From assembly GCA_002381695.1 (NCBI GenBank), contig DFXM01000038.1, positions 1 through 11,774 on the forward strand: 11,774 nucleotides of DNA. The letters run 5' to 3'. Made by a program: the position numbers and the translations under genes. The stretch comes from Clostridium sp. UBA4108. Its GTDB lineage: Bacteria > Bacillota > Clostridia > Clostridiales > Clostridiaceae. The notes below the pieces were generated by a model. The model was not told where the DNA came from. It worked only from the letters and a program-made list of their open reading frames with translations, and did no database searches. Shown one piece after another: positions 6,114-11,774 of this stretch (position 1 is the first letter of the stretch; each line of letters starts with the position of its first letter).

Positions 6114-6971
6114 ATGCTTTGGATAGTGATAGTTTTGATTGCACTGGCAATCATAGTGATGTACTTGGCGATACCCGGCGGCAGACTTTGGAAGCAATAT
6201 CTGACAGATGTGAAAAGTTCTTTCACCGAAACAGATAGGCAAAGAAGCATACAGAGTATATTTACGGAAGATTATGTTGCTGAACTGCCTGCTCTGCTCC
6301 GTCAGCACATCATCAATGGGGGCTATATGGGAAAGCCCTTTATGGATAACATGCTGATATATTTTCACAACACAAAGTTTCGTATGTCGGCAGGCAAAAA
6401 GCCAATTAAAATTAAATTCATGCAGGTTAATTTTGTAAATAGACCAGACCGACACGCTTTCTTGACAGGACGAATTGCGGGGATTCCATTGCAGGCCAAA
6501 GACAGCGTGTTGGACGGATTCGGCTCTATGACAGGTGTGCTTGCCAAGCAGTTCCAGCTTTTCCGCTCTACTGGGGCAGAAATGGACCAAGGTCAGTTGA
6601 TAACGGCGTTGGCAGATGCAGTATATATGCCGTCCTTGTTTTTACAGGAATATGTGTCATGGACAGTGGTTGACCATTGCACCGTTGAAGGTGAGATTTC
6701 ATGGAAGGGCGTTACTGCTAAAGGAAGATTTACTTTTGACAATAATGGCAACATTATACGTTTTGATACCAATGATCGATATATGGACGAAAACGGGAAA
6801 GGCAGCTCGCTGGTGCCATGGTATGTAACATATTCTGATTACAAAGAACAGAATGGTTACTTTCAGCCGGGAAGCGTTAGTGTAAATTGGATGCTCCCGG
6901 ATGGTGACGACACATATTTTGTGAGCGACCACATTGAGGTTCAATACTCAATAAATGAAGCAATTTTATGA
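6114..6971 (+). CDS. DUF6544-like protein with N-terminal membrane anchor
   Basis: ATG 6114 is chosen because GAGGTGG lies 5 bases upstream; an in-frame GTG at 6105 falls inside that ribosome site. The 285-residue product opens with one membrane span (LWIVIVLIALAIIVMYLAI), then a soluble domain. The domain order recalls DUF6544: LPALLRQHI with a Gly pair, a KFRM strand, LDGFGSMTGVLAK (near 140), a QLITALADAVYMPSLFLQ segment (near 165), and then repeated strands including W..V, FTFDNNGNIIRF and PWYVTYSDY. Function is unknown; the family assignment is from recall. Its GC is higher than its surroundings. A deleted second copy lies at 4030-4204. Confidence 0.7.
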   Translation: MLWIVIVLIALAIIVMYLAIPGGRLWKQYLTDVKSSFTETDRQRSIQSIFTEDYVAELPALLRQHIINGGYMGKPFMDNMLIYFHNTKFRMSAGKKPIKIKFMQVNFVNRPDRHAFLTGRIAGIPLQAKDSVLDGFGSMTGVLAKQFQLFRSTGAEMDQGQLITALADAVYMPSLFLQEYVSWTVVDHCTVEGEISWKGVTAKGRFTFDNNGNIIRFDTNDRYMDENGKGSSLVPWYVTYSDYKEQNGYFQPGSVSVNWMLPDGDDTYFVSDHIEVQYSINEAIL

Positions 6972-7020
6972 CTAATACGAAATAAGGATTATGTATATAA
7001 CTATAGAAGGAGAATATTAA

Positions 7021-7804
7021 ATGAGAAAAGATAAACCTATTATAAAGTCTATAATATGGACATTTATAATCTTAATTTTTCCGATAACATCTGGAGTAAT
7101 ATCACAAGTGTTAAGGATGAGTAATGTTCAAACGATGTTTATTCAAGGATGTTTTATGCTAATTTCATTAATATTTCCAATAGTATATATGTGCAAATTT
7201 AAAATTAGTTATAAGAAATTTGGATTAAGAGAAATGGAAAATGGAAGTGCAAAGAAAGTTTTGTTTTTTTTTGCCAGTAGTAGCTGCTGAGATTCCTTTT
7301 TTATTAGTTGGAATCAGTATAAATAGTATTAAATATATTATAATACTTTTATTTTTTACATTAGCAGTAGGAATTTCAGAAGAGATTTATTTTAGAGGAA
7401 TAATTTTAAAACTGTTAGAAGAAAAATATCCTATAAAAAAATCTATTATTATTTCTGCTTTAGTATTTGGAACAGGTCATATAGCCAGTGCTTTGGCTGG
7501 TGGAAGTATTTTAGCAGTATTATTACAAATAATAAATGCGTTTGTGTTCGGAATAATTGCTACTGAAATTGTTACTATTACAAAAAGTTTAATACCAATA
7601 ATTATATGGCATTTCGTATTTAATTTTGTAAATCATATCACATTGGCAACTGGAACAAATGAAATAATTGCTACTGGATTTCAAGAAATTATTATGATTA
7701 TTTATGCTTTTTATTTATGGAGCAAAATACCGTATGCACATCCCATGTTTATTGATTTGGCAGAAAAATCTATGTTAAATAGCAAAAACAGTGGGATTCA
7801 TTAG
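7021..7804 (+). pseudogene. CPBP-family intramembrane metalloprotease, split by a poly-T frameshift
   Basis: ATG 7021 follows AGAAGGAGAA. The frame ends at TGA 7288-7290 after a nine-T run (7264-7272). With eight T residues it continues through FLPVVAAEIPFLLVG to 7804, giving about 260 residues. The second part holds the CPBP motifs: SEEIYFRG (EExxxR), FGTGHIASA (FxxxH) and WHFVFNF (HxxxN). These proteases act in the membrane and in bacteria are often linked to bacteriocin self-immunity. All catalytic residues are intact. The single-base homopolymer break could be a sequencing error, phase variation, transcriptional slippage or early decay. Confidence 0.85.
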
Positions 7805-7853
7805 ATGGAAATAGATTATAATTGTAAAATATTGTGTATAAGGAGATTTTAAA

Positions 7854-8354
7854 ATGGAGTTATTTGCTAAACCTGGGGTAGGTGGAATAATAGAGAAAAA
7901 TATTGATGGAATAGATTACATATTAATTCAAGATAGGTGCAAGGATGAAGCTATATTGGAGTATGGACTGTTAGAAATTCCTGCTGGGAAAATAAGAGAG
8001 TTTGAGAATATTTTCGATTGTTTGAGAAGAGAGATTTGGGAGGAAACTGGATTAAAGATTACAAATATTAAAGGTGAGAATGAAGCAATAGTTTTAGAAT
8101 CTAATGGATATAAAGTGTTAAACTATACTCCATTTTCTTGTAGCCAAAATATTCAAGGAACATATCCAATAATGGTGCAAATATTTATATGTAACGCTGA
8201 TGGAGAATTATTAAACAAGAGTAATGAAACGAAAAATATTAGATGGATACCATTAATAGAATTAAAGGAATTATTAGAAAGTGATAAGAGTTTATTTTAT
8301 CCAATGCACGTTACTACTTTAGAAAGATATTTAAAAATGAAATTAAAATATTAA
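7854..8354 (+). CDS. Nudix hydrolase (ADP-ribose pyrophosphatase-like)
   Basis: This 166-residue cytoplasmic protein begins at ATG after AAGGAGAT. It carries a complete Nudix box at residues 45-67: Gly45, Glu51, Arg59-Glu60, Glu63-Glu64 and Gly66 (GKIREFE...RREIWEETGL), which binds the divalent metal and cleaves X-linked nucleoside diphosphates. The preceding LLEIPAGK is common in the ADP-ribose/NDP-sugar branch, so an ADP-sugar pyrophosphatase activity is a reasonable guess. It starts 49 bases after the CPBP gene on the same strand and could be cotranscribed. It is distinct from the broken Nudix gene at 1922. Confidence 0.88.
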   Translation: MELFAKPGVGGIIEKNIDGIDYILIQDRCKDEAILEYGLLEIPAGKIREFENIFDCLRREIWEETGLKITNIKGENEAIVLESNGYKVLNYTPFSCSQNIQGTYPIMVQIFICNADGELLNKSNETKNIRWIPLIELKELLESDKSLFYPMHVTTLERYLKMKLKY

Positions 8355-8367
8355 TGGTTGGCAATCT

Positions 8368-8512
8368 TTACAGTTAAAATTTAAAGTGTAAAATTTAAAA
8401 TGAAGGATATAATTTCTACGAGATTATTAGTAAATTATAATTATAAAACTTCTTTAAAGAAGTTCTCACCTTCATCTTACATTTTAAATTCTAAATTTTT
8501 AATTGTACTACA
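8368..8512 (+). mobile_element. MITE-like interspersed repeat
   Basis: The left arm (8369-8406, TACAGTTAAAATTTAAAG and onward to ATGAAGG) and right arm (8469-8507) are imperfect inverted repeats of about 38 bases. They enclose about 60 bases containing an 18-base palindrome (AACTTCTTTAAAGAAGTT, 8447-8464). There is no coding capacity. The right arm recurs at 10577-10615. It fills most of the gap between the convergent Nudix gene and the 8549 gene and could act as a bidirectional terminator. Similar elements are familiar in Clostridium genomes (recalled, not searched). Confidence 0.7.
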
Positions 8513-8548
8513 GCCCAAATGAATAATTTAAGAATAAGGCGTAAAGGT

Positions 8549-9448
8549 TTATTTAAAATAGTCAGTCCCCTTTTCCATCATTTCCAATATTTCATTCCAA
8601 CTTTTTTCACTTATTATATTATTAATGTCACATTCATTGACATATTCAGATTTTACATCTTCAAAATCATACATTGATAGAATTTTTAAACATATAACAG
8701 GTGCTGGTAGAGACATTTTCATTAGTTGAACAATCTCATCACCGTAATCATGGATAATCTCAAATATTTGTTCATTATCAGTTGAAGAGCTTGTTGTTGC
8801 ATAAGAATATGACTCAGAAACTACGACTTTAGATGTAAAACATGACAATGATCTTGATGCTGGGTGTGTAATTTCACAAAGCATAGAGTACAATTCTTTT
8901 GTTTTTACATCACTCCACATATCGAAGAAATCAATATACTCTGCATTAGTTAATGCTTTTTTTGCATTATTATATTTATCTTTTGTTTTCTTTGCAAATT
9001 GAAAATGTATTAATTTATCTTCAAGTTCTTCTGAAAAAAATATTTGATTACATTCTCCTCTTACTGCTTTATTAATACTTTTATAGTTTAAAGAAAGGCT
9101 TGTTGGAAGTTGCTCAATCGAATAATAACTATCTACCACCGATTCTAAAAAGCCACGCAATGATGCACTAAATACCATAAGGTTTTTGCTTTCGATTCCC
9201 ATAACAACACCTGATAACCATTTTTGATTACGTATTATACTTAATACAGAAGTAAAATGAGCCCTCAATAATATTTCTTTCCAGTATGTTTGCATAGTAT
9301 GACATATATTACCTTTTCTAATTCCCTGAAAATACAATTGTATGAATGAGCCTGTTTCCATATAGCAATACTTTTTATGCTCAATTTTATTTAAAATATC
9401 AGTGAATAAATAGTAATAATAGTTAATTAATTTGATTTTTCCATCCAT
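8549..9448 (-). CDS. Uncharacterised helical protein
   Basis: This 299-residue product starts at ATG 9448 after GAAGGAG. It is soluble, with no signal peptide or membrane span, and predominantly helical. Recognisable stretches are WKEILLRAHFTSVLSIIRNQ near residues 60-80, SASLRGFLESVVDSYYSIEQ near 95-115, and LCEITHPASRSL near 190-200. Conserved LRGxxES helices and an ExxHP element occur in several uncharacterised families of the DUF5677/HEPN-like kind, but no confident assignment is possible. It lies downstream of the methyltransferase on the same strand with a 105-base gap, in the segment headed by the inverted boundary repeat at 10410. Confidence 0.6.
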   Translation of the reverse strand: MDGKIKLINYYYYLFTDILNKIEHKKYCYMETGSFIQLYFQGIRKGNICHTMQTYWKEILLRAHFTSVLSIIRNQKWLSGVVMGIESKNLMVFSASLRGFLESVVDSYYSIEQLPTSLSLNYKSINKAVRGECNQIFFSEELEDKLIHFQFAKKTKDKYNNAKKALTNAEYIDFFDMWSDVKTKELYSMLCEITHPASRSLSCFTSKVVVSESYSYATTSSSTDNEQIFEIIHDYGDEIVQLMKMSLPAPVICLKILSMYDFEDVKSEYVNECDINNIISEKSWNEILEMMEKGTDYFK

Positions 9449-9553
9449 ATTTATACTCCTTCATATGTCATTTTTTCTTGTATTTATTCTACAGAGTATA
9501 TTTTCTCAAATTTCTAATGTGCTATATTCAACTTCATTATCTATATAAAAATA

Positions 9554-10294
9554 TTATGGAATAATTATTATAGAAACCAAATATAAAACTACACTATCTT
9601 CTTTTAATATTTTACCATTGTGAGAAAGAATTCTCCCACCATTTGATATAGACTCTGTTTTGATATTATTGTAATGAATTTTTGAGAAATTGAATTCTTT
9701 TTTTAGTTCAATATAATAAATGTCATTCATTTCTGTAATTTGTTGTTTATTTCTATCGATGAAATGTATTGGAACTCCATGTTTTCTTGCAATTTTACAC
9801 GATTTCCATTGTACCAATTCTGCATATGAAGACTCAATATCAGAATAAATCTGTTCTAGTGCTAATCCATATTCAATCATATATGGTACATAATACTCTC
9901 TCATAGATTTATCCCAATAACTCCCTATGTTCCAACAAATAACAACATCAAATGAAATATGGGATATACAATTTGAAGTACTAGTATCAAATAATTCTGA
10001 TTCTAGAAAAATAACATCACAATCTAATAATCCACATTCAATTGTACCAATTATATATCCTTTTTTCTCCAATAATAACTTTGCCTTTTCGATACAAAAA
10101 TTATTTTTTTCAATAACTATTACTTTATGACCTTTTTCTAGTAATGATAACGTGCTTTGTCCTGTACCACAACCAATTTCAAGTATTGTATTATATTTTT
10201 TTATTTGTTCACGCATCCAAAAATACGAACTATTTTTATAAAAATTATCTGAGCTATTATTCCATTGTTCAGCATATGTTTCTTGTGCTTCCAC
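9554..10294 (-). CDS. Class I SAM-dependent methyltransferase
   Basis: GTG 10294 follows GAGAGGATG at somewhat long spacing and encodes 246 residues. The SAM-binding motif I is clear at residues 37-46 (ILEIGCGTGQ), with the acidic motif II near 60 (VIVIEKN) and a motif-IV-like FDVVICWNIG near 125. The fold is that of small-molecule or protein Rossmann methyltransferases; the C-terminal half has no recognised substrate-binding signature. It leads the minus-strand segment that begins at the inverted boundary repeat (10410-10460), about 115 bases upstream, and precedes the unknown gene at 8549. No neighbour indicates the substrate. Confidence 0.82.
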   Translation of the reverse strand: MEAQETYAEQWNNSSDNFYKNSSYFWMREQIKKYNTILEIGCGTGQSTLSLLEKGHKVIVIEKNNFCIEKAKLLLEKKGYIIGTIECGLLDCDVIFLESELFDTSTSNCISHISFDVVICWNIGSYWDKSMREYYVPYMIEYGLALEQIYSDIESSYAELVQWKSCKIARKHGVPIHFIDRNKQQITEMNDIYYIELKKEFNFSKIHYNNIKTESISNGGRILSHNGKILKEDSVVLYLVSIIIIP

Positions 10295-10409
10295 TTATAT
10301 TTCATCCTCTCTTATTTAATATTATCATGTATAATCAACTTAATAATATCGTAACATATAATTACAAATATAAATATATATGCCTATAAAACTGATTAAC
10401 AAATGTTTT

Positions 10410-10460
10410 AATACCGTATTATTCAATTTTCAAAGAACATTTTTTATTAATTAGTTCGCC
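10410..10460 (-). repeat. Boundary repeat, copy E (inverted)
   Basis: Read on the minus strand this is CGAACTAATTAATAAAAAAT, then GTTCTTTGAAAATTGAATAA and TACGGTATT. It matches 2405-2453 closely, including boxA. It stands upstream of the methyltransferase in the same relation as copies A and C to their genes. Further upstream on that strand only a remnant of the hairpin arm (CGGTATTAT) remains, and then the 71-bp repeat begins at 10480. Confidence 0.75.
10427..10439 (-). promoter_or_regulatory. boxA-like antitermination motif, copy E
   Basis: On the minus strand this reads TGTTCTTTGAAAA, identical to 2425-2437, upstream of the methyltransferase gene. Confidence 0.5.
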
Positions 10461-10479
10461 CTATAATACCGAGATAAAC

Positions 10480-10550
10480 CAAATAACAAGTAAATTATAA
10501 CATATTTTACATAACTTCACTGATATTTGGAGGGAGTAAAACCATTTTAT
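10480..10550 (-). repeat. 71-bp repeat, copy 1 (probable transposon end)
   Basis: CAAATAACAAGTAAATTATA through to AACCATTTTAT matches 11348-11418 at about 64 of 71 positions without gaps. Both copies contain ACTTCACT...GAGGGAGT / GAGTGAGT, a small imperfect stem. Copy 1 continues into a 30-base segment (10551-10580) that is the inverse of 11584-11613, so both ends of the right-hand element seem to be joined here without its middle. The gap 10295-10728 contains this, boundary repeat E, a MITE half and the VanZ terminator. Confidence 0.65.
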
Positions 10551-10580
10551 CTGATGACTAGCAGCTGTAACACCCCCATC
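10551..10580. repeat. Inverted counterpart of 11584-11613
   Basis: CTGATGACTAGCAGCTGTAA and the following CACCCCCATC match the reverse complement of 11584-11613 at about 25 of 30 positions. It joins directly to 71-bp repeat copy 1 on its left and to a MITE half on its right. Confidence 0.5.
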
Positions 10581-10620
10581 TTACATTTTAAATTCTAAAT
10601 TTTTAATTGTATCACAGCCC
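10577..10620. repeat. Half copy of the MITE-like repeat
   Basis: CATCTTACATTTTAAATTCT through to ACAGCCC matches 8473-8516 at 42 of 44 positions, and weaker similarity continues for another 27 bases or so (to GCGTA in both). The left arm and the central palindrome of the full element are absent. Confidence 0.7.
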
Positions 10621-10639
10621 CAATGAATGATGAAAGAAA

Positions 10640-10684
10640 AATGCGTACTAATTATATAGCAACCTCATATAATTAGTACGCATT
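10640..10684 (-). terminator. Strong hairpin terminator of the VanZ gene
   Basis: The arms AATGCGTACTAATTATAT (10640-10657) and its exact reverse complement (10667-10684) form a perfect 18-bp stem with a 9-base loop. Read on the minus strand it is followed by TTTTTCTTT. It lies 45 bases past the stop of the minus-strand VanZ-family gene. Confidence 0.8.
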
Positions 10685-10728
10685 GGAATTTAACTTTTAT
10701 TTATAGTTCACTAGTAGTATGTAAAGTA

Positions 10729-11259
10729 TTAGGATCTAAATATCCATAGATTGTTTAAGCTTAGTAATAATAGCAATAAAATCATTAAGATAGTTCCTAT
10801 CATTGCAATTATATTTATGAATTTTTGTGCCTTAACACTATTTTTGAATACTTTTTCAATTCCTTTATATATCATTAATCCAATTATTCCGCCTAAAGTA
10901 TTATTAATTATATCCGTAATATCAGAAGCCCCAACGTTCAAAATAAATTGGAATACTTCACATATTAAACTAATTAAGAAAAATAAGAAAAGTTTTTTTC
11001 CAATAATCCATCTTTTAAATAAAGTTCCTGCATATATACCAAGCGGTATAAAAATCACTACATTCATAATGATTTCACTAAAAGCAATTTTACCATTTAA
11101 GATTAAAGGTTCACTAAACGGAATTAAGTTTATACTTCTCATATTTCTCAAAGGAGGTAATCGCACATTAAATTTAAATACTATAATCCAAAATAGTGCA
11201 ATCAAATAAATTATAAATAATACATTAGTTAACTTGTTTATTTTATTATTATCTTTCAT
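10729..11259 (-). CDS. VanZ-family membrane protein
   Basis: ATG 11259 is chosen because GGAGGAAC lies immediately upstream; the frame is open to 11388 but without a ribosome site. The 176-residue product has about five hydrophobic segments and the VanZ signatures: RSINLIPFSEP near 41-51, NVVIFIPLGIY near 66-76, and EVFQFILNVGASDITDIINN near 101-120 followed by TLGGIIG. The founding VanZ protein confers low-level teicoplanin resistance by an unclear mechanism; most chromosomal relatives, like this one, have no known role and no vancomycin cluster is present. It stands alone between its own terminator and a transposon-like repeat that begins about 90 bases upstream of its start. Confidence 0.88.
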   Translation of the reverse strand: MKDNNKINKLTNVLFIIYLIALFWIIVFKFNVRLPPLRNMRSINLIPFSEPLILNGKIAFSEIIMNVVIFIPLGIYAGTLFKRWIIGKKLFLFFLISLICEVFQFILNVGASDITDIINNTLGGIIGLMIYKGIEKVFKNSVKAQKFINIIAMIGTILMILLLLLLSLNNLWIFRS

Positions 11260-11347
11260 ATTGTTCCTCCAATATTTTTGCAAATTCATGTTTATCGATA
11301 AGATTATATAAATAACTGCTAGTTGGCATTTTTTTACTGAGACGAAG

Positions 11348-11418
11348 CAAATATCAAGTAATTTATAACATATTTTATATAACTTCACTGACTATTGGAG
11401 TGAGTAAAACCATTTTAT
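11348..11418 (-). repeat. 71-bp repeat, copy 2 (probable transposon end)
   Basis: This is the partner of 10480-10550, with about seven differences. Here ACTTCACT and AGTGAGT (in 11391-11407) form a clearer imperfect hairpin around GACTATTGG. It is followed at about 60 bases by a hairpin-rich block (11481-11613), so the two may be parts of one element spanning about 11348-11640. Confidence 0.65.
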
Positions 11419-11480
11419 AATATTAAAATTTATTTCCTAAAATTCCTTAAAGCATCTTCTAGCTTTGTGTCTATGGTATG

Positions 11481-11613
11481 GGTTATCAAGTGAAACTTGG
11501 ATTCAGAGGGAGTTTGAACTCCATCTGAACCTTAGTTGAACTTATCTAGGGTCGTACCACTGTTATCTCCCACCTTGGTAGAGGATGGGAGTGTTACAGT
11601 GGTTAGACATCAG
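11481..11613. ncRNA. Hairpin-rich block, possible structured RNA or IS200/IS605-type end
   Basis: Three stems can be read directly. CAAGT/ACTTG closes GAA (11487-11499). TTCAGA/TCTGAA plus GGAGT/ACTCC form a hairpin with one mismatch (11502-11529). CCACTG/CAGTGG (11557-11602) encloses CTCCCA/TGGGAG (11567-11591). GC content is well above the surrounding DNA. No transposase or TnpB frame is present. The arrangement resembles guide-RNA-bearing ends of IS200/IS605-like elements in Clostridium, in which case the RNA would lie on the minus strand toward 11348; this is recalled resemblance, not a search. The rest of 11260-11774 is AT-rich, with nothing recognisable after 11625. Confidence 0.4.
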
Positions 11614-11774
11614 ATAAATCATAATAGATGATAAAGTTGTTTTATATGTTTTAAGCCTACCTGAAACTTAATTATATCAGGACTTTTAAATGTATAAAAT
11701 CAAAATAAATAAATTTTCAAAATAAGTTTACAAAGTTAAATAAAAAATTAGATTAATTAAAACTTCATATTATT

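Noticed and set aside
8520..8550. Possible further degenerate boundary repeat (AAGAATAAGGCGTAAA resembling AAGAATAAGCGGTATT)
   Set aside because: The same stretch is also similar to 10624-10647, next to the MITE half copy, so the resemblance is explained at least as well by the MITE flank. It was not counted as a boundary copy.
10729..11259. Glycopeptide resistance cluster suggested by VanZ
   Set aside because: No vanA/H/X/Y/R/S gene is nearby, and lone VanZ-family proteins are common in Firmicutes without resistance.
11430..11530. Short minus-strand frame ending KLEDALRNFRK before TAA near 11441
   Set aside because: It runs only about 35 codons from an upstream stop, has no ribosome site or recognised domain, and overlaps the hairpin block. 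It could be a remnant of a transposon gene, but this cannot be supported.
1..11774. CRISPR array
   Set aside because: The repeats seen are few, long, irregularly spaced by kilobases and separated by genes, not by uniform short spacers.

Overview
The window is very AT-rich, with AGGAGG-type ribosome sites, TTG/GTG starts and gene families typical of low-GC Firmicutes. An accessory region of a Clostridium (cluster I) chromosome is the best fit. No tRNA, rRNA, CRISPR array, integrase or complete transposase was seen. The species cannot be named from this sequence alone.

Layout: 1-66 is the tail of an unknown gene followed by a hairpin. From about 160 the window is divided by copies of one boundary repeat. 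In its fullest form (2331-2454) the repeat has a terminator hairpin (arms related to ACCGTATTATTC / GAATAAGCGGT, then a T-run), an AT-rich spacer, a boxA-like TGYTCTTTGAAAA and the arm GAATAATNNGGTAT. Copies or partial copies lie at 161-275, 1451-1499, 2331-2454, 3882-3919, 4394-4418 and, inverted, at 10410-10460. Unrelated cargo sits between them: (i) an ECF sigma factor and its zinc-finger anti-sigma factor with a candidate autoregulated promoter, enclosed by 16-bp inverted repeats; (ii) an IS3-type orfA remnant abutting a truncated, frameshifted Nudix gene; (iii) a DUF401-type membrane transporter whose best-placed start codon is ATA; (iv) a scar zone (3931-4404) with an internally deleted gene copy and a flavoprotein stub cut off at a repeat; (v) a plus-strand run of a CPBP-like membrane protein, a TIM-barrel sugar isomerase/epimerase, a DUF6544-like protein, a CPBP protease split by a poly-T frameshift, and a Nudix hydrolase; (vi) a minus-strand pair, a SAM methyltransferase followed by an unknown helical protein.

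The right end carries a MITE-type repeat (8368-8512) and half of another copy (10577-10620), a minus-strand VanZ-family gene with a strong hairpin terminator, a 71-bp repeat pair (10480-10550 and 11348-11418), and a hairpin-rich block (11481-11613) that may be the end of an IS200/IS605-like element.

The genes do not form one pathway. The region reads as a collection site for small, unrelated, often membrane-associated or stress-type genes, with several decayed members. The rRNA-spacer-like boundary repeat is the best candidate for an undescribed organising element, either as a substrate for homologous exchange or as a mobile cassette boundary that also supplies termination and antitermination signals.
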